Of a stretch of DNA of 64,000 nt, positions 1 to 8,444 are shown piece by piece (the first letter of the stretch is position 1; the number at the start of each line of letters is the position of its first letter). The notes beneath the pieces are model-generated. The model was not told the origin of the DNA, ran no database searches, and saw only the letters and a program-made list of their open reading frames with translations. Source of the stretch: Streptomyces sp. RFCAC02 (GTDB taxonomy: Bacteria > Actinomycetota > Actinomycetes > Streptomycetales > Streptomycetaceae). The stretch is from contig NZ_SAUH01000001.1 in the NCBI RefSeq assembly GCF_004193175.1, positions 3,226,501 through 3,290,500 of the forward strand, read 5' to 3'. The translations under genes and the position numbers were made by a program.

Positions 1-82
1 GACACCCTGTCGGACCCCACCCCACCGCACCGTGGCGCAAGGCCAAGGTCTAAATCGCTCCATCCCCACAGATACCGTCTCG

Positions 83-125
83 CCTGCAGAACCTTGCAAA
101 CTTGCTCCGCAATGCAATTCGCAGG
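83..125 (+). other. Nested inverted repeat upstream of the retron genes
   Basis: Three nested stems can be drawn: CCTGC at 83-87 with GCAGG at 121-125, TTGCA at 94-98 with TGCAA at 113-117, and TTGC at 102-105 with GCAA at 109-112 around a three-base loop. A looser outer pairing links about 71-76 with 145-151. The rest of 1-277 shows no gene. This could be an RNA hairpin in the leader of the DUF3800-reverse transcriptase operon, including an alternative location for the retron RNA, but only the pairing is visible. Confidence 0.3.
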
Positions 126-277
126 CAGCCCCGTATAGGGTGTGGGTTATCCGGTGAAGTTTAGGTTGTGAGACCGGGAAACGCCGAGCATGGCCTGGTG
201 GACGCCGTTACCCCTCGAAGCGCGATGGTGCGGATAGCTTGGCTGGCGCTGAGGCAGGCCACACGAAAGGCTATTTA

Positions 278-979
278 GTGAAAATTTTTATGGACGAGTC
301 AGGAAACGGAAACGCCTCCCAGCCGTTAATTGTCGGCGCGGTTGAACTGGGTGAAGATGCAGAAGATATTGAGGTGAGAATCCGTGATTTGCACAAACGC
401 CTAGACGCAAGGAGTAGCTTGACCGGATTTGGTAGTTTCGAAGAATTCCGCAAGGATGGCTTTCACAGTTCGAACGATCCGGTAGAGGTTTCTGTTCCAT
501 TTCTAGAACTGATGCGGGCCACCTTCTTCAAGACGTACATGCTCGTCACTGATCGAACGCGCGTCCCTGGCGGCACGGAATCCGAGCGAATCGAGTTCAT
601 GTATATAAAGTTGTTGAGTGATCTTTTGGTCCGACATCGCAATGAATCTGAGCTGCTTTGCTACATAGAACAGAGCGAAGAGATGACGTCGATCATTGGC
701 CGACTACCTAATATCGTCACCAAGCAGGCCCACAAAACAATCGGCAAAACAGCACCGCTGCCAAAATTGAAGCTCGCAATGGTCGCCAAGCGCGATTACA
801 TGTCTACCGCCATCATCGACTATGTCATGGCAGCCGTAAGTAGATGGCTCCAAGCCGGCCGCACCTTGGATCCGAAAGGCCGGCCTTACAGGGGATTCCG
901 CGAGGTTGAGCCGTCCATTTCTATACTCTATTCGTTCGAGCACGGCCGCATTTCCAGTCGAAAGGACCCACTTCATTGA
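278..979 (+). CDS. DUF3800 domain protein, likely retron effector
   Basis: A 233-residue protein beginning MKIFMDESG, the usual N-terminal signature of DUF3800 proteins, with Asp6 and Glu7 as the likely acidic pair. Near the C-terminus a second acidic helix (YMSTAIIDYVMAA) fits the RNase H-like fold proposed for the family. The start chosen is GTG at 278, with a GAAAGG ribosome site 7 bases upstream; a TTG at 239 would add 13 residues without family support. It lies 126 bases before a retron-type reverse transcriptase on the same strand. DUF3800 is, as I recall, the accessory protein of type VII retrons, so a toxic or nuclease-like effector role is inferred. It carries a TTA codon at 326-328, implying bldA dependence, and is AT-rich compared with genes after 2.3 kb. 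Confidence 0.85.
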   Translation: MKIFMDESGNGNASQPLIVGAVELGEDAEDIEVRIRDLHKRLDARSSLTGFGSFEEFRKDGFHSSNDPVEVSVPFLELMRATFFKTYMLVTDRTRVPGGTESERIEFMYIKLLSDLLVRHRNESELLCYIEQSEEMTSIIGRLPNIVTKQAHKTIGKTAPLPKLKLAMVAKRDYMSTAIIDYVMAAVSRWLQAGRTLDPKGRPYRGFREVEPSISILYSFEHGRISSRKDPLH

Positions 980-989
980 TGTGTGATAC

Positions 990-1100
990 AATCCCGCCGA
1001 GGTGGGGCTGCGGTCAACGTTGTGCGCGAGTTCGCGTGCGTTGCATGATAGTCCTTGCACGGGAGTGTGGCCCTACCTCTTTGACGTGCCACCGCAGGGG
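990..1100 (+). ncRNA. Candidate retron msr-msd RNA
   Basis: The only gap between the effector and the reverse transcriptase folds well on paper. A first hairpin pairs 993-997 with 1002-1006. A long stem pairs 1008-1014 (CTGCGGT) with 1091-1097 (ACCGCAG), extended by ACGT at 1017-1020 with 1084-1087. Inside it a GC hairpin pairs 1021-1028 with 1033-1040 around the loop AGTT. A short hairpin followed by one long hairpin just upstream of the reverse transcriptase resembles a retron RNA. I could not identify convincing a1/a2 end repeats or the priming guanosine, so the identity is inferred. Confidence 0.3.
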
Positions 1101-1105
1101 GACCA

Positions 1106-2068
1106 GTGGCTTTTTCGGTTGATCACCTGGCGGAGCAAGCCTTCCTGTCGGTCAAGGATCTGGAATGGCTATCCGCACATCTTCCTGCAGGTGAAGGGAT
1201 CTTCTATGTCCAGCGGAGGCATCGCAAGAAGCACGGCGGGATACGAGAAGTATTCGAGCTGAAGTCGCCATTCAATACCATTAGCAAGAATCTGCATCGA
1301 AGCTTTACGAGCCGATTCTCGTATGAAGCTCCCGGCCATGTTCACGGGTTCGTTCGCGGACGTTCCACGATCAGCAATGCCAGTCAGCACCTTGCAAAGA
1401 GGTGCGTCTTGCGCATGGATCTTGAGGACTTCTTTCCGTCCATTGGTGCCGCAACGATACGGGATTTGTTGCGAGAGCAAGGCTACGAAGAGAAGGCTGC
1501 GGAACTTGCCGTCAATCTTGTTACTATCGGTGGCAAGCTGCCAATCGGGCTGAGTACGTCGCCCCTCTTGTCTAATTTGGCTTTCCTGAGCACGGACCGC
1601 TCCCTCGCTGAGTATGCACGGTCGGAGGGTCTTTCTTTTACGCGCTACGTGGACGATCTGACATTCTCTGGAGATGTCACTAACCGCCACTCAGTAGATA
1701 TCGCTCGTATTCTCGACGACGCTGGCTGGTCGATAAACACGCGCAAGACCGTCTTCATGCGCCGCGGCGGTCCGCAATACGTTACCGGTTTGTATGTCGG
1801 AGAATCGGACGGGCCGCGGATTCCACGTAGGGTGAAGCGCAAGATGCGATGGATCTTGCACGTGATATCGAAATTCGGTTACGCCGCCTATATGACAGAG
1901 TTCGGCGGCGAGGGCGATGAGATGTTTCGGCGTCGCCTGTTGGGCTGGGCATGCTATATCGCCGCAGTCGAGCCAGACGTGGGTTACCCACTACTGCGAG
2001 CGTTCGATGAACTGGTTGATGAAGAGGATCTGGAAGAAGATGAAGAGGGTCTATACGACCTGCCCTAA
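1106..2068 (+). CDS. Retron-type reverse transcriptase
   Basis: A 320-residue reverse transcriptase. Visible motifs in order: RMDLEDFFPSI with the first catalytic Asp105; LSTSPLLSN near 149-157; RYVDDL with catalytic Asp183 and Asp184; and the VTG motif at 226-228 that marks retron and related bacterial enzymes. There is no maturase or endonuclease domain, and the length matches stand-alone retron enzymes rather than group II intron proteins. It should copy part of a structured RNA into branched msDNA and work with the DUF3800 protein upstream as an anti-phage unit. The GTG start at 1106 has an AGGGGG ribosome site. The C-terminus is strongly acidic. Base composition is lower in GC than the chromosomal genes to the right, consistent with transfer. 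Confidence 0.93.
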   Translation: MAFSVDHLAEQAFLSVKDLEWLSAHLPAGEGIFYVQRRHRKKHGGIREVFELKSPFNTISKNLHRSFTSRFSYEAPGHVHGFVRGRSTISNASQHLAKRCVLRMDLEDFFPSIGAATIRDLLREQGYEEKAAELAVNLVTIGGKLPIGLSTSPLLSNLAFLSTDRSLAEYARSEGLSFTRYVDDLTFSGDVTNRHSVDIARILDDAGWSINTRKTVFMRRGGPQYVTGLYVGESDGPRIPRRVKRKMRWILHVISKFGYAAYMTEFGGEGDEMFRRRLLGWACYIAAVEPDVGYPLLRAFDELVDEEDLEEDEEGLYDLP

Positions 2069-2228
2069 GGCGCCCAGACACTCTGTGGACGGGCAGCCCA
2101 CTTCTGGGAGAATCCTGGGAGATGATCTTCCTCTTGAGGCCCGCTGAAGCCCCGCCACACCACCTCAGAACAACACCCTGACCTGCACATCTAAAGACGG
2201 CAAAGATGGGGATCATGGTCGAACCTCA

Positions 2229-2270
2229 TTCGGGACGAAGAGGTCGTGGGTTCAAATCCCGCCACCCCGA
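2229..2270 (+). other. tRNA-Pro(CGG) 3' half: attachment site of an integrated element
   Basis: From 2229 the sequence reads as a tRNA from the anticodon loop (TTCGGGA, anticodon CGG) through the anticodon-stem 3' strand, variable loop, T-arm (GTGGG/CCCGC with TTCAAAT loop) to the acceptor 3' strand CACCCCG and discriminator A at 2270. The 5' half is absent: the bases before 2229 do not form a D-arm or pair with the acceptor and anticodon strands. Such 3'-half copies are left when a tyrosine-recombinase element inserts into a tRNA gene, so this is read as the right attachment site, with the element to the left and the chromosome to the right. Between 2069 and 2228 there is no gene. Confidence 0.8.
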
Positions 2271-2277
2271 CACATAT

Positions 2278-2313
2278 CAGAAGGCACCTACTCACGTGAG
2301 TAGGTGCCTTCTG
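2278..2313 (+). terminator. tRNA-Pro terminator, perfect 36-base palindrome
   Basis: Positions 2278-2295 are the exact reverse complement of 2296-2313, giving an 18-base-pair arm. It begins 8 bases past the tRNA remnant and is probably the native terminator of the original tRNA gene. From 2314 to 2550 no gene is visible. Confidence 0.8.
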
Positions 2314-2550
2314 GCATTCGGCACGGCAGCGGAGTACGGCAACCGCTACGGCCCCCGCCGCCCCTCCCCCTTCTTCCACTTGCTGCCGAAGGCATTACCC
2401 GGCCTGCGCAATGCCCGCGGCTCGTGGCGAAGTCCCGGTAGGCGGACTCAAGGGGCCGGGAGCTGGAGATCCTCGGGCGTGTCGGTATGGCGGTGGCATG
2501 ACTCGGATGGTGCGGGGCCGGTGGTTATGGTCCGCGCGTAGCATCCGGGC

Positions 2551-3324
2551 ATGGGACGAAGTGGTGCCGGGCGGTTTCCCGCTCACTGGCCGGTGCGTGT
2601 CCGGGCGTTCCTGCGGGGGGAGCTGGCGCCCGTGCCGGCCCGGCCCGCGGCGACCGTGCTGCTGCTGCGGGACGGCGCGGACGGGATCGAGGTCTTCATG
2701 CTGCGGCGGCGCGCGACGATGGCGTTCGCGGCCGGGATGTACGCCTACCCGGGCGGTGCCGTCGAGCCGGGTGACGCGTCGCCGGCGCACGCAGCCGTGC
2801 GGGAGACGTACGAGGAGGCCGGTGTGCTGCTCGCCGGACCCGCCGGCGGCGACGGCGTCGTGACGGAGGTGCCGGGACCCGGCGGCCCGCCGGCGTTCGA
2901 CGCCTTCCTCGAGCACCACGGCCTCACGGCGCGCACCGGTCTGCTCGCGCCGTGGGCGCGGTGGGTCACGCCGGAGTGGGAGGCACGCCGGTACGACACC
3001 TGGTTCTTCGTCGCCGCGCTGCCGCCCGGTCAGCGGTGCCGCAACGCGTCGACCGAGGCGGACCGCACCGCGTGGCTCCGGCCCGCCGACGCGCTCGCGT
3101 ACGGCATGCTGCCGCCGACCGTCGCGACCCTCCGCGCGCTCCTGCCGTACGCGGAGGCCGGCGGCCGCGCCGAGGACGTACGGGCCGCCGCGGCCGCCGC
3201 ACCGGTGCCCGGCCCGGTGATGGCGCGCGCCGCGGTGGAGGGCGGGGACGTGGTGGTGTCCTGGCCGGGGTACGAGGACTTCGGGGGACGACTGCCCGCA
3301 GCACCGAGGGAGCCACGGCCATGA
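2551..3324 (+). CDS. NUDIX hydrolase
   Basis: A 257-residue NUDIX-fold enzyme predicted to hydrolyse a nucleoside diphosphate linked to another group. The catalytic box is visible near residues 70-92: GG at its start, then the core RETYEEAG supplying the metal-binding glutamates. The conserved N-terminal strand (ATVLLLRDG) and a long C-terminal extension of about 150 residues fit the family seen beside metallo-hydrolases in actinobacteria, often annotated as NUDIX/RNase-like or coenzyme-related; the substrate cannot be read from sequence. ATG start at 2551. Its stop overlaps the next start by four bases (ATGA at 3321), so the two are translationally coupled. Confidence 0.88.
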   Translation: MGRSGAGRFPAHWPVRVRAFLRGELAPVPARPAATVLLLRDGADGIEVFMLRRRATMAFAAGMYAYPGGAVEPGDASPAHAAVRETYEEAGVLLAGPAGGDGVVTEVPGPGGPPAFDAFLEHHGLTARTGLLAPWARWVTPEWEARRYDTWFFVAALPPGQRCRNASTEADRTAWLRPADALAYGMLPPTVATLRALLPYAEAGGRAEDVRAAAAAAPVPGPVMARAAVEGGDVVVSWPGYEDFGGRLPAAPREPRP

Positions 3325-4169
3325 CCGACATCGACCCGCCGCCCGGCCGCCCCGCGGCCACGGTCGCGACCGGACCCGTGGGGAAACGTTCCTTCCTCGT
3401 CCTCGCGCCGAACCCGTCCCCCATGACGCTGGACGGCACGAACACCTGGATCCTCGCCGAGCCCGGCGCCCGCCGCGCCGTCGTCGTCGATCCGGGGCCG
3501 CTGGACGAGACCCACCTGCGGCACGTCGCCGCCACTGTGGAACGGGCCGGCCGCCGCGTGGCGTACACCCTGCTGACGCACCGCCACGCCGACCACGCCG
3601 CCGGCGCCGCCCGCTTCGCCGAGCTGACCGGAAGCCCCGTCCTGGCGCTCGACCCGGAGCTGCGCCTCGGCGACGAGGGGCTGACGGCAGGCCAGGTCCT
3701 CACCGTCGACGGGCTCGAACTGCGCGTCGTCCCCACCCCCGGCCACACGGACGACTCGCTGTCGTTCCACCTCCCCGCCGACGCCGCCGTGCTGACGGGC
3801 GACACCGTGCTCGGCAGGGGCACGACTGTCGTCGCCCATCCGGACGGCAGGCTCGGCGACTACCTGGACTCGCTGCGCCGCCTCCGCTCCCTCACCACCG
3901 ACGACGGCGTCCGCACCGTGCTGCCGGGCCACGGCCCCGTGCTCCACGACGCGCAGGCGGCCGTCGACTACTACCTGGTGCACCGCGCGAATCGGCTCGC
4001 GCAGGTCGAGACGGCCGTGGAGAACGGTCTGCGCACCCCGGCGGCGATCGTCGCCCGCGTCTACGCCGACGTGGACCCGGCCGTCCGCCCCGCCGCCGAG
4101 CTGACCGTGCGCGCCCAGCTCACCTACCTGCGCGAGCATGGACTCGTACGACCGACCAGCGAGGAGTGA
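3321..4169 (+). CDS. MBL-fold metallo-hydrolase
   Basis: A 282-residue metallo-beta-lactamase-fold hydrolase. The metal-binding signature THRHADH is at residues 86-92, followed by PGHTDDSL and GDTVLG as the later His and Asp ligands and PGHGPV as the last His. A winged-helix-like C-terminal tail (about residues 230-282) matches the LACTB2-like subgroup. The ATG at 3321 is chosen because it overlaps the upstream NUDIX stop and gives a normal N-terminus; a longer frame exists but only runs antiparallel in composition to the NUDIX gene. NUDIX, MBL hydrolase and the following DinB gene form one operon. Substrate unknown. Confidence 0.9.
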   Translation: MTDIDPPPGRPAATVATGPVGKRSFLVLAPNPSPMTLDGTNTWILAEPGARRAVVVDPGPLDETHLRHVAATVERAGRRVAYTLLTHRHADHAAGAARFAELTGSPVLALDPELRLGDEGLTAGQVLTVDGLELRVVPTPGHTDDSLSFHLPADAAVLTGDTVLGRGTTVVAHPDGRLGDYLDSLRRLRSLTTDDGVRTVLPGHGPVLHDAQAAVDYYLVHRANRLAQVETAVENGLRTPAAIVARVYADVDPAVRPAAELTVRAQLTYLREHGLVRPTSEE

Positions 4170-4177
4170 GCCACGTC

Positions 4178-4693
4178 ATGACCGCGAGCACCGAACTGCT
4201 CATCGACGCCTACGACCGGGTCCGCGAGTCCGTCCACGAAGTGCTGGACGGTCTCACGCAGGAGGAGCTGACCGCGCGTCTCGACCCGGCGGCCAACTCG
4301 ATCGCCTGGCTGGTCTGGCACCTCACCCGCGTCCAGGACGACCACGTCGCGGGCGTGGCAGGACACGACCAGATCTGGACGAAGGAGGACTGGGACGGCC
4401 GGTTCGGGCTGCCGTTCCCCGCCGGGGACATCGGGTACGGCCATACGAGCGAGGACGTGGCGGCCGTGCGCGGGATCGCCCCCGAACTGCTCGCCGGCTA
4501 TCACGACGAGGTGCACGGGCGGACCGTGGCGTACCTCGGGGGCCTGGCGGACGAGGATCTGTCCCGGGTGGTCGACACCTCGTGGACGCCGCACGTCACG
4601 CTGGGCGTGCGGCTGGTGAGCGTCGTGAACGACGACACGCAGCACGTGGGGCAGGCCGCGTTCGTGCGGGGCGTGCTGCTGCGCCGCCGCTGA
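4178..4693 (+). CDS. DinB/DUF664-family protein
   Basis: A 171-residue four-helix-bundle protein of the DinB/DUF664 group, which in actinobacteria includes mycothiol-dependent transferases. The three expected metal-binding histidines are visible: WHLTRVQDDH supplies two and NDDTQHVGQ the third. The ATG at 4178 is preferred because GAGGAG lies 11 bases upstream; a GTG at 4166 would overlap the previous stop. Third gene of the operon starting at 2551. Role in thiol-dependent detoxification is possible but inferred from the family only. Confidence 0.8.
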   Translation: MTASTELLIDAYDRVRESVHEVLDGLTQEELTARLDPAANSIAWLVWHLTRVQDDHVAGVAGHDQIWTKEDWDGRFGLPFPAGDIGYGHTSEDVAAVRGIAPELLAGYHDEVHGRTVAYLGGLADEDLSRVVDTSWTPHVTLGVRLVSVVNDDTQHVGQAAFVRGVLLRRR

Positions 4694-4712
4694 CCAGGGC
4701 GGGAACGCGCGG

Positions 4713-4738
4713 GACCCCCGGCGCGGCGGCCGGGGGTC
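4713..4738. terminator. Bidirectional terminator hairpin
   Basis: A ten-base stem pairs 4713-4722 with 4729-4738. It sits between the convergent DinB-family gene and crp and can serve both. Confidence 0.7.
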
Positions 4739-4747
4739 GGACCGCCG

Positions 4748-5422
4748 TCAGCGGGAGCGGCGGGCCAGCCGCTCGATGTCGAGCAGGATCACGGCGCGGG
4801 CCTCGAGCCGCAGCCAGCCGCGGGCGGCGAAGTCGGCCAGCGCCTTGTTGACCGTCTCCCGGGAGGCGCCGACGAGCTGGGCCAGCTCCTCCTGGGTGAG
4901 GTCGTGGACGACGTGGATGCCCTCGTCGGACTGCACGCCGAAGCGGCGCGAGAGGTCGAGCAGCGCCCGCGCGACACGGCCCGGCACGTCGGAGAAGACG
5001 AGGTCGGACATCTGGTCGTTCGTCCGGCGGAGCCGGCGCGCCACGGCCCGCAGCAGCGCCGCGGCCACCTCGGGGCGGGCGCTCAGCCAGGGCTGGAGGT
5101 CGCTGTGGCCGAGGCCGAGGAGCCTGACCTCGGTGACGGCGGTGGCGGTGGCGGTGCGCGGCCCCGGGTCGAAGAGGGACAGCTCGCCGATCAGCTCGCC
5201 GGGACCGAGGACGGCCAGCATGTTCTCGCGGCCGTCGGGCGAGGTCCGGTGCAGCTTGACCTTGCCGTCGGTGACGACGTAGAGGCGGTCGCCCGGGTCG
5301 CCCTCATGGAAGAGGGTGTCGCCGCGGGCCAGGGTGACCTCGGTCATGGAAGCGCGCAGCTCAGCGGCCTGCTCGTCGTCGAGCGCCGCGAAGAGCGGGG
5401 CGCGCCGCAGAACGTCGTCCAC
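4748..5422 (-). CDS. crp: Crp/Fnr-family transcriptional regulator
   Basis: A 224-residue cAMP-receptor-type regulator. Residues about 20-110 form the cyclic-nucleotide-binding jelly roll ([17 protein letters not shown], then the phosphate cassette [10 protein letters not shown] with RTATATA), and about 150-215 the winged helix-turn-helix ([19 protein letters not shown]). In Streptomyces Crp affects spore germination and antibiotic gene expression. It lies convergent to the DinB gene and divergent from nth, the arrangement I recall around crp in S. coelicolor. The ATG start at 5422 follows a GGAGAAGAA ribosome site. Confidence 0.93.
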   Translation of the reverse strand: MDDVLRRAPLFAALDDEQAAELRASMTEVTLARGDTLFHEGDPGDRLYVVTDGKVKLHRTSPDGRENMLAVLGPGELIGELSLFDPGPRTATATAVTEVRLLGLGHSDLQPWLSARPEVAAALLRAVARRLRRTNDQMSDLVFSDVPGRVARALLDLSRRFGVQSDEGIHVVHDLTQEELAQLVGASRETVNKALADFAARGWLRLEARAVILLDIERLARRSR

Positions 5423-5675
5423 GAGTTCTTCTCCTTGTCGGCCGGGTGACGTCCCCCATGATGCCGGACGCCTCGGCAGTGCTATCAGTCACAAGTTTGA
5501 CGTACTACGGCTGCCCTTCCCACGGCAGGGCACCCCTCGGGGGCCGATACGGCCGGGAACCGGGCGGATGTCGGTGCCGCCGTCTACGCTGGCCGGGTGC
5601 CCAACGGCCCGTACGGGTCCGTGCGGTTGCCCGGCGGGCACGCCGCGAGACGCACGAGAAGGAGAGGCCGGCCGG

Positions 5676-6500
5676 GTGAACGCACGCCAGGATTCCGCCG
5701 ACAGCGAACGCGCCGGTACGGGTGGCGCGGCGCGCCCGGAGAGCAGGCTCGCGATGGTCCGCCGCGCCCGCCGGATCAACCGCGTCCTCGCCGAGACGTA
5801 CTACTACGCGCATCCGGAGCTCGATTTCGAGAACTCCTTCCAGCTCCTGATCGCCACCGTCCTGTCGGCCCAGACGACCGACCTGCGGGTCAACCAGACC
5901 ACTCCCGCCCTCTTCGCCGCCTACCCCACCCCCGAGGACCTGGCCGTCGCCGACCCGGCGGAACTGGAGGAGCTGATCCGTCCGACCGGGTTCTTCCGGA
6001 GCAAGGCCAAGGCGCTCCTCGGCATCGCCACGGCCCTGCGCGACCGGTACGACAGCGAGGTCCCCGGCCGCATCGAGGACCTCGTCACCCTGCCGGGCGT
6101 GGGCCGCAAGACGGCGCACGTCGTCCTCGGGAACGCGTTCGGCCGCCCGGGGATCACCGTGGACACGCACTTCCAGCGGCTCGTGCGCCGCTGGAAATGG
6201 ACCGAGCAGACCGACCCGGAGAAGATCGAGGCGGAGGTGGCGGAGATCTTCCCGAAGAAGGAGTGGACGATGCTCTCGCACCGGGTGATCTTCCACGGCC
6301 GCCGCATCTGCCACAGCCGCAGGCCGGCGTGCGGCGCCTGTCCGGTCGCCCACCTGTGCCCGTCGTTCGGTGAGGGCGAGACGGACCCGGAGAAGGCGCG
6401 GAAGCTCCTCAAGTACGAGATGGGCGGCAAGCCGGGGCAGCGCCTGAAGCCGCCGCCGGACTATCCCGGCACGCCCGCCGCGCCCGCCCCCGCGAACTGA
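5676..6500 (+). CDS. nth: Endonuclease III
   Basis: A 274-residue base-excision repair glycosylase/AP lyase. The helix-hairpin-helix [13 protein letters not shown] contains catalytic Lys145, and TVDTH supplies Asp163, the same 18-residue spacing as in the E. coli enzyme. The C-terminal cluster [17 protein letters not shown] has the C-x6-C-x2-C-x5-C spacing that binds the iron-sulfur cluster. The GTG at 5676 is chosen over upstream in-frame starts because AGAAGGAGAGG precedes it and the homologous region begins soon after. It is followed 26 bases later by a CoA-pyrophosphatase-like NUDIX gene, the usual Streptomyces order. Confidence 0.96.
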   Translation: MNARQDSADSERAGTGGAARPESRLAMVRRARRINRVLAETYYYAHPELDFENSFQLLIATVLSAQTTDLRVNQTTPALFAAYPTPEDLAVADPAELEELIRPTGFFRSKAKALLGIATALRDRYDSEVPGRIEDLVTLPGVGRKTAHVVLGNAFGRPGITVDTHFQRLVRRWKWTEQTDPEKIEAEVAEIFPKKEWTMLSHRVIFHGRRICHSRRPACGACPVAHLCPSFGEGETDPEKARKLLKYEMGGKPGQRLKPPPDYPGTPAAPAPAN

Positions 6501-6526
6501 CCGCAGCCCCGACCGCCGAGGAGCCC

Positions 6527-7222
6527 ATGACCAGCAGCGCGCACGACACCGACACCGGTACGGACCCCGCGGACCACGGCGTGCTGCCCCCGTGGCTCCG
6601 GCCCCTGGCGGACGCGGCCCGCACGATCCGGCCGCGCCAGCTCAGCCGCTGGCTGCCGCCCCCGACCGGCGGCCGGCCCTCCGCCGTCCTCGTCCTGCTC
6701 GGCGAGGGCGCGCAGGGACCCGAGCTGCTGCTCCTGGAGCGGGCCACCAGCCTGCGCGCCCACGCGGGGCAGCCCTCGTTCCCCGGCGGGGGGCTCGATC
6801 CGGCCGACGGCGACCCGGACGGTGAGGGGCCGCTGCGCGCCGCGCTGCGCGAGGCGCAGGAGGAGACCGGCCTCGACCCGGCGGGCGTCCATGTCTTCGC
6901 GACGCTGCCGCGGCTGTACATCCCGGTCAGCGACTTCGTCGTCACGCCGGTCCTCGCCTGGTGGCGCGAGCCGTCGCCCGTCGCGCCGATGGACCCGGCG
7001 GAGACGGCGCGGGTCTTCACCGTCCCGGTCAGCCACCTGGCGGACCGGCGCAGGCGCGGGACGGCGGTTCACCCCAGCGGGTACCGCGGGCCGTGTTTCG
7101 AGGTCGGCGGGACGCTCGTGTGGGGGTTCACGGCCGGCGTGATCGACCGGATCCTGCACTTCGCCGGCTGGGAGCGCCCCTGGGACCACGACCGCGAGCT
7201 ACCTCTCGACCACGGCGCGTGA
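6527..7222 (+). CDS. CoA pyrophosphatase-type NUDIX hydrolase
   Basis: A 231-residue NUDIX protein. The segment RAHAGQPSFPGGGLD just before the catalytic box, and the box core REAQEETG, are the combined signature of the coenzyme A pyrophosphatase subgroup (NudL/PCD1), which cleaves CoA to 4'-phosphopantetheine and 3',5'-ADP. The N-terminal extension (about 30 residues) is ordinary for actinobacterial members. It is in line with nth upstream and the MarP-type protease 13 bases downstream, so probably one operon. Confidence 0.88.
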   Translation: MTSSAHDTDTGTDPADHGVLPPWLRPLADAARTIRPRQLSRWLPPPTGGRPSAVLVLLGEGAQGPELLLLERATSLRAHAGQPSFPGGGLDPADGDPDGEGPLRAALREAQEETGLDPAGVHVFATLPRLYIPVSDFVVTPVLAWWREPSPVAPMDPAETARVFTVPVSHLADRRRRGTAVHPSGYRGPCFEVGGTLVWGFTAGVIDRILHFAGWERPWDHDRELPLDHGA

Positions 7223-7235
7223 GACCGTTGCGCAC

Positions 7236-8438
7236 ATGAATGTGCTCGACGTCCTGCTGCTGCTCGCCGCCGTCTGGTTCGCGGTGATGGGCTACCGGCA
7301 GGGGTTCGTCGTCGGTGTCCTGTCGGTCAGCGGGTTCGTGGGCGGCGGGCTGCTCGCGGTCTCGGCGCTGCCGGTGGTGTGGCGCGAGGTGAGTGACGGG
7401 GCGCGGCCGGGCGAGGCGGGGATCGTGGTCGCGGTGGTCGTCGTCCTGGTGTGCGCCTCGGCCGGTCAGGCGCTGACCACCCACTGGGGGAACCGCCTGC
7501 GCGGCCGCATCACCTGGTCCCCCGCCCGCGCCGTCGACGCGACGGGCGGCGCCCTCGTCAACGTCCTGGCCATGCTGCTCGTGGCCTGGCTGCTGGGGTC
7601 CGCCCTGGCCATGACGACGCTGCCCACGGTCGGCCGTGAGGTGCGGGACTCACGGGTGCTGCTCGGCGTGTCGCGGGTGGTGCCGGAGCGGGCCGACTCG
7701 TGGTTCGCCGGCTTCGGCGACATCCTCGCGCAGAACGGTTTCCCCCAGGTCTTCGCCCCGTTCGGCGGCGGCGAGGTCATCCGGCACGTACCGCCGCCCG
7801 ACCCGGAGCTGGCGCGCGGCGAGACGGCGCGGGACGCGCGGGCCTCGGTGGTGAAGGTCGTCGGCACCGCGGCGTCCTGCGGGAAGATGCTGGAGGGCAG
7901 CGGCTTCGTCTTCGCCCGCGAGCGGGTCATGACGAACGCGCACGTCGTCGGCGGCGTCGACGAGCCCACCGTCCAGGTCGGCGGCGAGGGGCGGCTCTAC
8001 ACGGCCACCGTCGTGCTGTACGACTGGGAGCGGGACGTCGCCGTCCTCGACGTGCCGGGGCTGCGGGCGCCCGCGCTGGAGTTCAGCGAGGGCGACGCCG
8101 TCTCGGGGGACGACGCGATCATCGCCGGCTTCCCGGAGAGCGGCCCGTACGACGTCCGCGCCGCCCGTGTGCGGGAGCGCTTCCCGGCCACCGGACCCGA
8201 CATCTACCGGCGCGGCACCGTCCACCGCGACGTGTACTCGCTCCACACGACCGTGCGGCCGGGGAACTCGGGCGGCCCGCTGCTCACGCCGGACGGCGAG
8301 GTGTTCGGCGTGGTCTTCGCGAAGTCGCTCGACGACGAGCACACCGGGTACGCCCTCACCGCCGACGAGGTGCGGGAACTGGCCACGCGGGGCCGCGCCG
8401 CCGACGAGCCCGTGGACAGCGGGTCCTGCGCGATGTGA
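7236..8438 (+). CDS. marP: MarP-family membrane serine protease
   Basis: A 400-residue protein with four predicted transmembrane helices in the first about 150 residues (CvpA/colicin V-production-like) and a periplasmic trypsin-like domain after that. The triad is visible: His in MTNAHVVGG, Asp in ERDVAVLDV, Ser in RPGNSGGPLL. This is the architecture of MarP (Rv3671c) of Mycobacterium tuberculosis, needed for acid and oxidative stress resistance through envelope proteolysis. A pair of cysteines (in TAASCGKM and the C-terminal SGSCAM) may form the regulatory disulfide known in the family. The symbol is given by architecture and context. Confidence 0.9.
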   Translation: MNVLDVLLLLAAVWFAVMGYRQGFVVGVLSVSGFVGGGLLAVSALPVVWREVSDGARPGEAGIVVAVVVVLVCASAGQALTTHWGNRLRGRITWSPARAVDATGGALVNVLAMLLVAWLLGSALAMTTLPTVGREVRDSRVLLGVSRVVPERADSWFAGFGDILAQNGFPQVFAPFGGGEVIRHVPPPDPELARGETARDARASVVKVVGTAASCGKMLEGSGFVFARERVMTNAHVVGGVDEPTVQVGGEGRLYTATVVLYDWERDVAVLDVPGLRAPALEFSEGDAVSGDDAIIAGFPESGPYDVRAARVRERFPATGPDIYRRGTVHRDVYSLHTTVRPGNSGGPLLTPDGEVFGVVFAKSLDDEHTGYALTADEVRELATRGRAADEPVDSGSCAM

Positions 8439-8444
8439 GAAGGC

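Noticed and set aside
228..1178. An 11-base inverted repeat (228-238 with 1168-1178) that could be retron a1/a2 ends, with TAGC at the left copy.
   Set aside because: The copies are about 930 bases apart and the right copy lies inside the reverse transcriptase coding sequence, unlike known retron RNAs; chance is likely enough.
2185..2270. A complete tRNA gene ending at 2270.
   Set aside because: The 5' half does not form a D-arm and mismatches the acceptor and anticodon strands; only the 3' half is tRNA.
2206..2541. Short plus-strand coding frame over the tRNA remnant and terminator.
   Set aside because: It crosses the tRNA half and palindrome and has no homology or ribosome site.
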